Below are positions 44,412 through 52,976 of a stretch of 64,000 bases of DNA, piece after piece. The notes under the pieces were generated by a model that saw nothing but the letters and a program-made list of their open reading frames with translations, was not told the origin of the DNA and did not search any database. The translations under genes and the position numbers were made by a program. Source of the stretch: Corynebacterium gottingense (lineage in GTDB: Bacteria > Actinomycetota > Actinomycetes > Mycobacteriales > Mycobacteriaceae). Within the stretch, counting starts at the first letter, position 1. Each line of letters starts with the position of its first letter. The stretch is from the NCBI RefSeq assembly GCF_003693265.1, contig NZ_RDRE01000011.1:17798-81797 (forward strand). Reading direction: 5' to 3'.

Positions 44412-45244
44412 GCCGCAAACCGTTCGCCCTCGCCTTCGCCGGCGTCGTGATCCTGCTGGTCGCGGCGTCGTTCGTGCGCATCGCGCACACCCCCGCCGAG
44501 CCCGACTCGGACGCGCTCTCGCGCCGACTCACCGAGGTGGACGACACCGTCGGCGTCGACCCCGACTGGCTCGAGGCGGAGGTGGAAAGGATCGAGGCGG
44601 ACACGGACACGAGCATTGGCATCGTGCTTATCGACGACGATGACGCCGCCGTCACCGCAGGCGACGTCACCAGCCTCGCGGCGTGGTCCACGATCAAGGT
44701 GCCGGTCGCAATGGCCGCCACGGAACACTGCGACGCGAGCGAGGAAGTGCTGGACACCCTCATCACCTCCACGATCGAGGTCTCCGACAACGGGTCGGCG
44801 GACCAGCTCTGGATGTGCCTGGCGGCCGCGGGCGGCGCGAAGAAGCTGGTCGCCGACGAGCTGGCCAAGGCGGGCGCGACGGCCACGCTCGAGGAGGCCT
44901 GGGGCACGAGCGAGTGGTCGCTGAACTCCCAGGCCCGCTACGCCCACTACCTCGCGGAACTTTCCGACCGGAAGCCCGACAACGCGGTCCTGGACAAGAT
45001 GGTGCACGTGGATAAGTCGCAGTCCTGGGGCCTCGGCGCCCTGGGCATCCCGTTCAAGGGCGGGTGGAGCGACGACACCGACGGCTCCTGGCAGTCGCGG
45101 CAGCTGGGCTTCGGGCAGTTCGCCGACAAGCGCTACGGTGTCTCCATGGCCGCGATCAGCGAGGACGGCTCCTTCGAGGACACCACCGACGCGCTGGACG
45201 AGCTCGCCGAGGCACTCGCCAGCGTTAGCCCCGCTTCCGAGTAA
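44408..45244 (+). CDS. Membrane-anchored beta-lactamase-like serine hydrolase
   Basis: This 278-residue protein has an N-terminal span (FALAFAGVVILLVAASFV) and penicillin-binding-type motifs: S94-x2-K97 (WSTIK), S126-D127-N128 (VSDNG) and KGGW for the third motif. It resembles class A beta-lactamase-fold hydrolases of actinobacteria. A clear general-base Glu loop of true beta-lactamases is not obvious, so beta-lactam hydrolysis is unproven. The start GTG is coupled to the App1-type gene. Confidence 0.75.
   Translation: MSRKPFALAFAGVVILLVAASFVRIAHTPAEPDSDALSRRLTEVDDTVGVDPDWLEAEVERIEADTDTSIGIVLIDDDDAAVTAGDVTSLAAWSTIKVPVAMAATEHCDASEEVLDTLITSTIEVSDNGSADQLWMCLAAAGGAKKLVADELAKAGATATLEEAWGTSEWSLNSQARYAHYLAELSDRKPDNAVLDKMVHVDKSQSWGLGALGIPFKGGWSDDTDGSWQSRQLGFGQFADKRYGVSMAAISEDGSFEDTTDALDELAEALASVSPASE
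44626..44636 (-). repeat. CGTCGATAAGC site in the serine hydrolase gene
   Basis: Exact copy reading Leu-Ile-Asp on the coding strand. Confidence 0.9.
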
Positions 45245-45818
45245 GCAGCTGCCCCATCAGGTCGTGCACCCGGTCGACGCGCGCGGCGGTCACGCCGACG
45301 TCGATCTCGTCGCGGTACGCGGTGACGAAGAGGTGCTGGGTGCCCGCCACGATGAACATCGCGGCGTCATCGATGACCTCGTCGGTGGCCTGGATGCCGC
45401 CGCGCTCCAGCGACTTCCACAGGTTCGCACGGATCGGCGGGAACATGAGCTCGCAGATCATCTGGTTGAGTTTGCCGTGCACGGGCGAGTCGATGAGGTG
45501 GCGGATCATGCACTCGTGCGGCTCGAGCACCTCGGCGAGCTTGTGCACCTGCGCGGAGTAGTCGGTGTCGCCGTCGAAGTTGTAGGCAAAGTCGCGGTAC
45601 GCCGGCCCGAGGACCGCCTCGCCCGCGGCGATGACCACGCTATCGCGGTCCTGGAAGTGCTCGTAGAACACCTGGCGGCTCACCTGCGCCGCCTTCACGA
45701 TGCCGGAGACGGAAAGGTCTTCCACCTTGTGGTCAGCCAGCAGCGCGATGGTGGCGGAGATCAACGCCTCGCGGGTGCGTACCGCGCGGGGGTCGGAGCT
45801 CGATTCACGACGTGCCAT
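45225..45818 (-). CDS. TetR-family regulator, first of a tandem pair
   Basis: This 197-residue regulator begins MARRESSSDPRAVRTREALI, with the HTH in VEDLSVSGIVKAAQVSRQVFYEHFQDRDSV. It is a close paralogue of the gene upstream, sharing the start pattern and the QVFYEHF recognition helix. The two share a strand and lie 22 bases apart. Its 3' end overlaps the convergent serine hydrolase by 20 bases. No effector is evident. Confidence 0.88.
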   Translation of the reverse strand: MARRESSSDPRAVRTREALISATIALLADHKVEDLSVSGIVKAAQVSRQVFYEHFQDRDSVVIAAGEAVLGPAYRDFAYNFDGDTDYSAQVHKLAEVLEPHECMIRHLIDSPVHGKLNQMICELMFPPIRANLWKSLERGGIQATDEVIDDAAMFIVAGTQHLFVTAYRDEIDVGVTAARVDRVHDLMGQLLTRKRG

Positions 45819-45840
45819 AACAATTCATCTTCCTTCGGAG

Positions 45841-46425
45841 CTAGCTGCCCACGATCGACGCGCGCAAGAGTCCAAGCACGCTATTGGCGCGCTTCGCCGC
45901 GTCTTCTGCCGAGTCCGCCTCGCGCACCGAGGCAACCAGGAGGCGGAAGGCGCCGGCGCGGAGGAAGTCCTCCACGCCTTCCAGCAGGCTCGGCTCGAGC
46001 TCGCCCTGGCGCTCCAGGATCGCGTCCACCACTCCGCGCAGCATCGGCTGCTCCGGGGTAGTAAAGAGCTTGAGGGTATAGGTGAGCGCCGGGCCGCCGA
46101 CGACGTTGAGCAGCAGGTCGCGCTCCTTGTACATGCCGGCCACGAGACCCTCGATGGCCTGTTCCGGGTCGCCGGTGCGCTCGTAGGTCTTCACGTATTC
46201 CTGAAGCAGCGGCCGAAACGTGCGCTCCATGAGCGCGCCGACGACGGCGTCGCGGCCGTCGAAGTGCTCGTAGAACACCTGCCGGCTCATGCCCGCCAGG
46301 CCCACGATCGCGGACACAGTGATGTCCTCGGTCTTCTTTTCGCGCTGAAGCGTCTCCGTCGCGTCCAGGAAGGCGTTGCGCGTACGAATCGCCCTCGGGT
46401 CCATGCTGCCTTCTCTACGGGCCAC
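45841..46425 (-). CDS. TetR-family regulator, second of a tandem pair
   Basis: This regulator of about 194 residues begins VARREGSMDPRAIRTRNAFL from GTG 46425, chosen because it aligns with the start of its tandem paralogue; a longer reading from 46473 would add 16 unsupported residues. HTH: TEDITVSAIVGLAGMSRQVFYEHFDGRDAV. The identical recognition helix region suggests the pair binds similar operators. A long AT-rich region separates it from the divergent M20 peptidase gene, which is a candidate target. Confidence 0.85.
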   Translation of the reverse strand: MARREGSMDPRAIRTRNAFLDATETLQREKKTEDITVSAIVGLAGMSRQVFYEHFDGRDAVVGALMERTFRPLLQEYVKTYERTGDPEQAIEGLVAGMYKERDLLLNVVGGPALTYTLKLFTTPEQPMLRGVVDAILERQGELEPSLLEGVEDFLRAGAFRLLVASVREADSAEDAAKRANSVLGLLRASIVGS

Positions 46426-46653
46426 CGCTTCCACCTCTTCCCGGGTTTCTGCTCGCCTCGCCCTCAGGATCACTCAGGTTCTGATTTAAATTCTCAGCTT
46501 TCCTGATTTCTTCAGTGAGGCCAGGTCTCGCGTTATCCTCAAATATTGCGCCGTACCGTGCGGTTCAGCGCTACTCAGTATCGTTCAGTCTTCACATTAG
46601 ACCGCAACAGATGTAAATTACCGCATCCGCCAAATTTAAGAAAGCTGATTTGT

Positions 46654-47976
46654 ATGACTTTAGCGGACACTACCGTTACGCTGCTCAAAGAACTCGTCCA
46701 AATTTCTTGCGTGAACGATCTCACCCCCGATTCCGGGCAGGAATCCAAGGCCGCAGACGTCCTCGAGCGCTTCTTCGCGGACGCGCCGAACGTGCGCGTC
46801 GAGCGCTTCGAACCCCACCCAGGCCGCACCTCCATCGCGTTTACCATCGAGGGCTCGGACCCCTCCGCCGAGCCGCTCACCCTCCTCGGCCACACCGACG
46901 TGGTCCCGGTCGACGAGGCGAAGTGGACCAAGGACCCGTTCGGGGCGCAGATTATCGACGGCCACCTGTACGGCCGCGGCGCCACCGACATGCTCTACAT
47001 CACCGCCGCGATGGCGGCCACCGTGCGCGACGTGGCCCTGTCCGGCACCCAGCCCACCGGCACCCTCACCTTCGTGGGCTGCGCCGACGAGGAGGCCCGC
47101 GGCGGCCTGGGCGTGGGCTGGCTGGCGGAGCACGCACCGGACGCGTTCTCCTGGAAGAACTGCCTGTCCGAGGAAGGCGGCTCCCACCTGCCGGTGCAGG
47201 ACGGGTCGGATGCGGTGGTCGTCGTTATTGGCGAAAAGGGCGCGGCGCAGCGACGCCTCACCGTGCACGGCGACGCCGGGCACGGCTCCACGCCGCACGG
47301 GCGCGAGCTGACCATTGCCAAGATTGGCAAGGTGGCCGAGCGCATCGCCGCCCTGACGCCCGAGGTCAGCTCCGAGGAGCCGTGGCCCGGCTACGTGCGC
47401 GCCTGGAAGTTCGACCCCGAGACCGAGCAGGCGCTGCTGCGCGGCGAGGGCTACGAGGCGTTCGGCGAGCTGCAGCGCTACTCGCACGCGATGAGCCACC
47501 TCACCGTGGCGCCGACGGTCCTGCGCGCGGGCGGCGCGATCAACGTCCTGCCGTCCGAGGCCTCGATCGAGCTGGACATCCGCCAGCTGCCGGGCCAGAG
47601 CCAGGAGGACATCGACGACCTGCTGCGCGAGGCGCTCGGCGACCTGGCCAGTGAGGTGGAGATCACCCACCTCATCACCGAGGACGCCACCGTCTCCCCC
47701 ACCGAGGGCCCGCTTTACGACGCCATCGTGGACACCTTCGCCGAGTTCTTCCCCGAAGCGGCCGTGGTCCCCACGCTCGCCGCGGGCGGCTCCGACCTGC
47801 GCTTTGCCCGCCGCAAGGGCGGCGTGGGCTACGGCTTTGCCATGCACAAGCGCGAGAACACGCTGGGTAAGGTGCTCGACCTCCTGCACAGCCACGACGA
47901 GTACGTCGACCTGACCGACGTGGAGCTCACGACGCAGGCCTACCGCAGCCTGATCCGCCGCATGGTGAACGCGTAA
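46654..47976 (+). CDS. M20-family metallopeptidase (ArgE/DapE/ACY1-like)
   Basis: This amidohydrolase of about 440 residues has zinc-site motifs GHTDVVPVD, YGRGATDM, ADEEARGG and the Glu pair LSEEGG. The dimerisation domain follows (AAQRRLTVHGDAGHGSTP) and the chain ends with GGSDLRFAR. It hydrolyses an acyl-amino acid or dipeptide, not identifiable here. The start at ATG 46654 is supported by family homology. The 228-base upstream gap is AT-rich, with several TCAG/CTGA repeats but no single clear dyad. Confidence 0.9.
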   Translation: MTLADTTVTLLKELVQISCVNDLTPDSGQESKAADVLERFFADAPNVRVERFEPHPGRTSIAFTIEGSDPSAEPLTLLGHTDVVPVDEAKWTKDPFGAQIIDGHLYGRGATDMLYITAAMAATVRDVALSGTQPTGTLTFVGCADEEARGGLGVGWLAEHAPDAFSWKNCLSEEGGSHLPVQDGSDAVVVVIGEKGAAQRRLTVHGDAGHGSTPHGRELTIAKIGKVAERIAALTPEVSSEEPWPGYVRAWKFDPETEQALLRGEGYEAFGELQRYSHAMSHLTVAPTVLRAGGAINVLPSEASIELDIRQLPGQSQEDIDDLLREALGDLASEVEITHLITEDATVSPTEGPLYDAIVDTFAEFFPEAAVVPTLAAGGSDLRFARRKGGVGYGFAMHKRENTLGKVLDLLHSHDEYVDLTDVELTTQAYRSLIRRMVNA

Positions 47977-48026
47977 TTTGCGCGCTCCCCTTTCACATGC
48001 GTCACATCCGTGACATACTGGCGGTC

Positions 48027-48569
48027 ATGAAACTCCGCTCCCTTGCCATGACCGCCGCCGTCGCGGGCACGCTCGCCGCGGCCCCGGCCGCCGCCCACGC
48101 CGACGCGATTGACGACGCCCTTGCCAAGCTCCCCGCCGGCGAAATCTCTTGCGCCCAGGCCGAGAAGTACTGGACCAACGACGCCGACTACAACGCCAAG
48201 GTCCGCCAGGCCCAGACCATCGCCCGCTTTGACAGCCGCGGCCCGCAGATCCTCGACGCCCTCGCCCGCGTAGAGAACGCGGCGAACCGCTGCGGCCTCA
48301 AGGGCACCAACGGCGGCACCAGCAACGCTGCGCCGGCGCAACCGGCCCAGCCGGCCCAGCCGGCACAGCCCGCGCCGGCCACGCAGCCCGCCCAGCCCGC
48401 ACCGGCCGCGCAGCAGAACCCCCAGAACGTGATCGTGCTCGCCCCGCAGGGCGCGCCGACCATCGACGTGCCGGTGGCCAACGTCGCGACCGTGCGACTG
48501 CCGGACCTGGGCGCGATCGTCCAGCAGCTGCTCGCGCAGTACGCGCAGGGTTCCTCCCTGCCGCGCTAA
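48027..48569 (+). CDS. Secreted small protein with Pro-Ala-Gln repeat
   Basis: This protein of about 180 residues has a signal peptide (KLRSLAMTAAVAGTLAAAPAAAHA), a helical domain with two cysteines (ISCAQAEKYW and NRCGLKG, probably disulfide-bonded), a PAQPAQPAQPAQPAPA-type linker (nt 48334-48415) and a C-terminal hydrophobic tail. The linker looks like a wall-spanning spacer. I do not recognise the family. Its stop shares CTAA with the convergent amylase gene. Confidence 0.75.
   Translation: MKLRSLAMTAAVAGTLAAAPAAAHADAIDDALAKLPAGEISCAQAEKYWTNDADYNAKVRQAQTIARFDSRGPQILDALARVENAANRCGLKGTNGGTSNAAPAQPAQPAQPAQPAPATQPAQPAPAAQQNPQNVIVLAPQGAPTIDVPVANVATVRLPDLGAIVQQLLAQYAQGSSLPR
48334..48415 (+). 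repeat. Degenerate CCGGCCCAG-type tandem repeat
   Basis: About eight copies of a 9-base unit close to CCGGCCCAG (Pro-Ala-Gln) with drift to CCGGCCACG and CCCGCACCG. This is a slippage-prone coding repeat in the secreted protein gene. Confidence 0.7.
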
Positions 48570-49741
48570 CTCCCCCACTCGTAGAGGACCTCGGCGCCTG
48601 CGCGGATGCGCACGCCCGGCGCGGGCTCGAGCCACGCGTCGGTCTGGATCTCCTCGCCGTTTTCGCCACGACTCCGCACGGAGATCGTGGCGTTTTCCTT
48701 GTCCAGCACCTCCACGTCGGCGTGGGTGAGCCACTGGTTGCGGCGGCGCACGCCGATCAGCTTCTTGTGTTCCTCGAAGACCCACTGGCCCAGCTCGGAG
48801 AGTTCTGCCGGGGAGGCTGGGAGGGGAGGGCGGATGGCGTCGTCAGCCGCGAAGCCCTCGCCGCGCACCCCCTCGAAGCCCTGCTCGTCGCCGTAGTAGA
48901 TGCTGGGCATGCCGGGCAGGCTCATGAGCAGGGCGAGCGCGACGATCTCCCCGTCCTGGCCCACCTTGGAGGCGATGCGGTCGACGTCGTGGTTGCCAAT
49001 GAAGATGTTGGGAAGCGTCCGCTTAGCAATGTCGCGGTGGCGGCCCAGCGCGTGGTCGAGCTCCCAAAAGTTGGTGTCTGAGATGGAGGACCAGAGCGCC
49101 TTCCACAGCTCGTACTGCGTGACGGAGTCGAGCGTGCCCGCCTCGGCGATCTCGGCGTAGTCGCCGTGGATGACCTCGCCGAGGATGCACACGTCGGGGA
49201 ACTCCTCGCGTACCCGCCCAAGCACTGTGCGCCAGAACTCGGCGGGCACGGAGTAGGCGACGTCGAGACGCCAGCCCTGGATGCCGCGGCGCAGCCAGTG
49301 CAGCATGATGTCAGTCACCGCGTCCTGGACCCTGGGGTCGTCGTGGTGCAGGGTGGCCAGCTCCTCATGGCCCTCCCAGTCGGTGCCGCCGGCGAGGCCT
49401 TCGGCCACCCACGGGTGGGTGCGCGCGACGTGGTTGAACACGCCGTCGAGCATGACCTGAATGCCGCGCTCGTGGCAGGCGGCGACGAAGTGGTCGAAGT
49501 CGGCGTCGTCGCCAAGCCTGGCGTCGATGCGGTAGTGGTCGAGCGTGTCGTAGCCGTGCGCGACGGACTCGAAGATGGGGCCGAGGAGGATGCCGTTGCA
49601 GCCGAGCTCGATGAGGTAGTCCAGCCACGCCTCGAGGCGGGGAAGGCGGTGTGCGGCATCCTTTGCGTCGCGAATGGGGGCACCCGTCGCGCCAAGGGGG
49701 TAGACGTGCCACCAGAGAGCGTCTACGAGCTGCTGTTTCAC
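48566..49741 (-). CDS. GH13-family alpha-amylase-like enzyme
   Basis: This 391-residue glycoside hydrolase has the GH13 regions: DGVFNHVA (region I), GWRLDVAYS with the nucleophile Asp (II), ILGEVIHGDY with the acid Glu (III) and FIGNHDVDR (IV). It is short and has no signal peptide, so it acts on intracellular alpha-glucans or maltodextrins. GTG 49741 follows AAAGGGA. A TetR gene is divergent, with an operator-like dyad between. Confidence 0.9.
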   Translation of the reverse strand: MKQQLVDALWWHVYPLGATGAPIRDAKDAAHRLPRLEAWLDYLIELGCNGILLGPIFESVAHGYDTLDHYRIDARLGDDADFDHFVAACHERGIQVMLDGVFNHVARTHPWVAEGLAGGTDWEGHEELATLHHDDPRVQDAVTDIMLHWLRRGIQGWRLDVAYSVPAEFWRTVLGRVREEFPDVCILGEVIHGDYAEIAEAGTLDSVTQYELWKALWSSISDTNFWELDHALGRHRDIAKRTLPNIFIGNHDVDRIASKVGQDGEIVALALLMSLPGMPSIYYGDEQGFEGVRGEGFAADDAIRPPLPASPAELSELGQWVFEEHKKLIGVRRRNQWLTHADVEVLDKENATISVRSRGENGEEIQTDAWLEPAPGVRIRAGAEVLYEWGS

Positions 49742-49780
49742 GGTTTTTCCCTTTCGTCAGCGGACAACGTTCAGAATTAT

Positions 49781-49793
49781 ATTGATATTCAAT
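49781..49793. promoter_or_regulatory. Dyad between amylase and TetR genes
   Basis: ATTGATATTCAAT has perfect 5-base arms around TAT, in the 87-base gap between the divergent starts. It is a likely site for the adjacent TetR protein (inference). Confidence 0.5.
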
Positions 49794-49828
49794 GCATGTA
49801 AAACTTGTGCGTGTGTACGATGTAGCGC

Positions 49829-50422
49829 ATGACAGAACGCCACACGACGCACGCGCCACAGCGGCGCCTGAGCGTGGAGGAGCGGCGCCAGGAAATTCTC
49901 GACGCTGCCACGGAGATCTTCTCCACCACGCCCTACAGCGAGGTCCCCACCCAGCGTATCGCCGATCACTGCGGCGTGTCCCAAGGCTTGGTGTTCCACT
50001 ACTTCGACTCCAAGGCCGGCCTGTACACCGCCTTCCTCGAGCGCACGGCCATCAACCTGCACAACGCCCAGATCGCCGCAGCTGAGGGGCTCGAGTCCTC
50101 CGACACCGAGGAAATCGTGCGCCGCGGGCTGGACATCTACCTCAACTACATCGAGACGCACCCGTTCGTGTGGTCCACCGGCAAGCGCGGCGGCGAGGAG
50201 CCGATCGAGGCGATCCACCTGCGCATCGAGCGCCACGACACCACCGTGCAGGCGCTGTGCGACTTCCTCGGCCGCAGTGACGACCGCGCGCGCATCGCCG
50301 TCTCGGGGCTCATCGGCTTTATCGACGCCATCGCGCTGGACTGGGTCGACGACGGCTGCCCCGCCGAGCAGCGCGAACTGCTCATCAGCACCGCCTCCGC
50401 AGCCTTCCTCGCGGCGCTCTAG
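49829..50422 (+). CDS. TetR-family regulator beside the amylase gene
   Basis: This 197-residue regulator has HTH YSEVPTQRIADHCGVSQGLVFHYFDSKAGLYTAF and an all-helical C-terminal domain. A TACGATGTA -10 lies just before the ATG, so the message is leaderless. It is divergent from the GH13 gene and convergent with the glutaminase gene, with four bases between stops. It likely controls the amylase gene and itself. Confidence 0.88.
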   Translation: MTERHTTHAPQRRLSVEERRQEILDAATEIFSTTPYSEVPTQRIADHCGVSQGLVFHYFDSKAGLYTAFLERTAINLHNAQIAAAEGLESSDTEEIVRRGLDIYLNYIETHPFVWSTGKRGGEEPIEAIHLRIERHDTTVQALCDFLGRSDDRARIAVSGLIGFIDAIALDWVDDGCPAEQRELLISTASAAFLAAL

Positions 50423-50426
50423 CGCG

Positions 50427-52094
50427 CTACCGCTCGCCGCGGTGCCGGATCAGCGGCTCGAGCCGCTCCTGGATGCGCTCCCGCCACGCCTCCACGGCCT
50501 CCTTGTAGCCCTCGCCGTGCGGGTGCATGCCGCGGTGGGTGAACGTGACCTGGGTCTCGCCGTCCTCCTGCTCGCTGTCGCTGAGCTCGAAGATGAGCGA
50601 GGTGTCGTCCCAGTCGCGGTCCTCCTTGTCCTTGCCCGTGGTCTCGGTGTGCCAGACCAGGCGGTCGCCCACCTCGGACTCCTCGACGCGGAATTCCGCG
50701 TACTGGTCGTCGGTGTCGAAGTGGAACTCGCCGCCCTGCTCGGAGGCCGAGCCCTCGATGTGGTCGACGTGCTCGTCCCACCACTCCTGCGGAGCGGAGA
50801 TCGCCCGGAAGACCTCGGTGCGCGACCCCGGCACGGTGAAGGTAGTGGAGAAGTCCTTGATGGCGGGGACCTTCGTGCCGTCGGAAAACTCGTAGTCCGG
50901 CATCGCGCCGTCGGGGTCGTAGATGCGCACGTCCAGGCCGGTGTCGCGCAGGTGGCGCATCCCCTCCTTGATCAGCAGGCGCCCGGCCTTGTTAAAGCTG
51001 GTCACGTTGGACACGTCGAGCACCAGCGTGCCGCCCACGATGCGCTCGCTGGCCAGGTCGTGCAGGATGTTCTCCGCGGCGGTGAAGTTGATCATGCCCT
51101 GCAGCTCCACCACGGTGCAGTCCTCGCGCCGCTCCACCGACCGAATGCCCGGCGCGGCGTAGAAGTCCGCGCCCATCAGGTTCAGCCCGAGCGAGGCGGA
51201 CATCTCGCGGAAGATCTTCACGCCGCGCACCGAGTTGCCCTGCTCGTTGAGCCGCGGGCTTAACGACGCCAACCCCAACTGCCCCGGCATCGTCCCGATC
51301 AACCCGCCGGCGACGCCGGATTTCGCCGGGATGCCCACGTTGACCATCCACTGCCCCGACCCGTCGTACATGCCGGCCGACGTCATCACCGCCTGCGTGA
51401 TCCGGCACGAGCCGGCGGACAGGACGCGCTCGCCAGTAATCGGCTGCACGCCGCCGTTGGCCAGGGTCGCCGCCATGGTGGCCAGGTCGCGCACCGTGAC
51501 CAGCACCGAGCACTGCTGCGTGTACGAGTCGATCGCGTCGTGCGCCTGGTCCTGCACCATGCCGAACTCCCGCAGCAGGTGCGCGATGGCCAGGTTGCGG
51601 TGGGCGGTGCCGAGTTCGGACTGGACCAGCGACTCGTCGATACGCAGCTCCCTGCCCGCGAGCCGGGAGAAGTACGCGCGGATCTTCTCTACCCGCTCCT
51701 CCACCGAGGACTCGGCGCCGTTGATCATCTGGTTCACCGCGATCGCCCCCGCGTTGATCATGGGGTTGGCGGGGCGGTGCGTGCCCTCCTCCAGCGAGAT
51801 CGCGTTGAACGCCTCGCCCGACGGCTCCACGCCCACGTACTTGTGCACCTCCGCCGCGCCGAGCTCCTCCAGCGCGAGCGCGTACACGAACGGCTTGGAG
51901 ATCGACTGGATGGTGAACTCGTACTCGTCATCCCCCACCGAGTACAGGTTTCCCGAGGTCGTGCACAGCGCCACGCCCAGCTTGTCGGGGTCCGCGGCGG
52001 CCAGCTCGTCGATGTAGTCCGCGACCTCGCCGCTGTCGTCGTCGCGGACGAGGCCAAGGATGCGGTCAAGGTAGGCAGGCACAGGCGTCGGCAT
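50427..52094 (-). CDS. glsA: Three-domain glutaminase (GlsA-STAS-SRPBCC fusion)
   Basis: This 555-residue protein has three modules. Residues 1-315 are a serine-type glutaminase A with S64-x2-K67 (QSISKPF), YTQQCS, and a PAKSGVAGG loop; it makes glutamate and ammonia from glutamine. Residues 318-405 are a STAS domain with VLDVSNVTSFNKAGR. Residues 415-550 are an SRPBCC/AHSA1 domain beginning FSTTFTVPGSRTEVFRAIS with a WWDEHVDHIEGS core. GlsA-STAS fusions occur in actinobacteria; the added lipid- or ligand-binding SRPBCC domain is unusual. One frame covers all three, so it is not an annotation artefact. Confidence 0.9.
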   Translation of the reverse strand: MPTPVPAYLDRILGLVRDDDSGEVADYIDELAAADPDKLGVALCTTSGNLYSVGDDEYEFTIQSISKPFVYALALEELGAAEVHKYVGVEPSGEAFNAISLEEGTHRPANPMINAGAIAVNQMINGAESSVEERVEKIRAYFSRLAGRELRIDESLVQSELGTAHRNLAIAHLLREFGMVQDQAHDAIDSYTQQCSVLVTVRDLATMAATLANGGVQPITGERVLSAGSCRITQAVMTSAGMYDGSGQWMVNVGIPAKSGVAGGLIGTMPGQLGLASLSPRLNEQGNSVRGVKIFREMSASLGLNLMGADFYAAPGIRSVERREDCTVVELQGMINFTAAENILHDLASERIVGGTLVLDVSNVTSFNKAGRLLIKEGMRHLRDTGLDVRIYDPDGAMPDYEFSDGTKVPAIKDFSTTFTVPGSRTEVFRAISAPQEWWDEHVDHIEGSASEQGGEFHFDTDDQYAEFRVEESEVGDRLVWHTETTGKDKEDRDWDDTSLIFELSDSEQEDGETQVTFTHRGMHPHGEGYKEAVEAWRERIQERLEPLIRHRGER

Positions 52095-52116
52095 GCGCGC
52101 CAGTCTAGAGCGTTTC

Positions 52117-52127
52117 GCTTATCGACG
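52117..52127 (-). repeat. CGTCGATAAGC site upstream of glutaminase
   Basis: Exact copy in non-coding DNA, 23 bases upstream of the glutaminase start. The only copy of the 13 outside a gene. Confidence 0.9.
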
Positions 52128-52222
52128 CTCCCACATTTCCTTTTTGTCTAGTTTCCTTTACATCGTGGCGTGTTTGGTTTATATTTTGCCGTAGGCGCTT
52201 ACGAGACACGAAAGGAGCGCTG

Positions 52223-52435
52223 ATGCCAGACACACACGAAAACATGGTCCGCAAATGGCGGCGGTGGCAGGAACTCTCCCAAGCCGACCTCGCCGCGCAG
52301 GTGGGAGTGTCCCGCCAGACCATCGCCAACATTGAAAAAGGCAACTACTCCCCCTCCGTCCACCTCGCACTCGACATCGCACACACCCTCGGCAAAACCG
52401 TCGAAGCCCTCTTCGGCGACGACCAGGAAGGATAA
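52223..52435 (+). CDS. Small XRE-family HTH regulator
   Basis: This 70-residue Cro/CI-type protein is made almost wholly of the HTH (LSQADLAAQVGVSRQTIANIEKGNYSPSVHLALDIAHTLGKTVEALF). AAAGGAG precedes the ATG and TATATT lies in the promoter. It belongs to the short regulators that are co-transcribed with a membrane protein gene, here six bases downstream. Ligand unknown. Confidence 0.9.
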   Translation: MPDTHENMVRKWRRWQELSQADLAAQVGVSRQTIANIEKGNYSPSVHLALDIAHTLGKTVEALFGDDQEG

Positions 52436-52441
52436 CTCCCC

Positions 52442-52924
52442 ATGTTGAAGCAGTACGGCGACAAGAAAGTCGCCCTGGCCAACCAAGGCACCGACGACGA
52501 ATACCAGCAGCAGATCCTCCACCAGTCCAGCACCGTGACCTCGGAGACGCTCAAGTACACGACCACATTCATCATGGCGATCCTCGCGTGGGTCCTGCCC
52601 GACGGCGCCGCCATCTACTCGCTGCTGGCCTTGCTGCCCGTCACGCTCGCGCAAACCGCCGGCGCGCTGTGGATGCAGAACTACGCCCCGCGGCCCCGCC
52701 CGCCCAAGATGTTCACCCTTTCCACCCTGCCCATCTGGATCCTCTTCGCGATCGCTCTCGCCGGCATCGCCTTCACCGACTTCGACGGCGACCGCAGCGG
52801 CACCATCGGCATGGTCATCGGCGCGCTCATCGGCGGCGGCGCGGCGGCCATCTTCGCCCCGCGCCTCCAGCGCCGCAAGCGCCGCGACGACGAGGAGCGC
52901 CTCGCCACGGACCTCGAGGACTAG
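52442..52924 (+). CDS. Small membrane protein paired with XRE regulator
   Basis: This 160-residue protein has about four hydrophobic segments between a polar N-terminal 40 residues and a basic, acidic tail (RRKRRDDEERLATDLED). No family motif is recognised. The pairing of a 70-residue XRE protein with a small integral membrane protein is common in Gram-positive bacteria; the membrane protein may sense the envelope and free the regulator (inference). Confidence 0.8.
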   Translation: MLKQYGDKKVALANQGTDDEYQQQILHQSSTVTSETLKYTTTFIMAILAWVLPDGAAIYSLLALLPVTLAQTAGALWMQNYAPRPRPPKMFTLSTLPIWILFAIALAGIAFTDFDGDRSGTIGMVIGALIGGGAAAIFAPRLQRRKRRDDEERLATDLED

Positions 52925-52976
52925 TTTTGACGGGTACAGTCGGTGTTAATTGTTCAACGGCACGAAAGGACACCGC

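Noticed and set aside
4279..47340. Repeated 12-mer AAGATTGGCAAG (4279, 22040, 47322)
   Set aside because: All three encode Lys-Ile-Gly-Lys in the same frame, so common codons explain it.
48334..48415. CRISPR-like or minisatellite array
   Set aside because: In-frame Pro-Ala-Gln codon repeat with no spacers.
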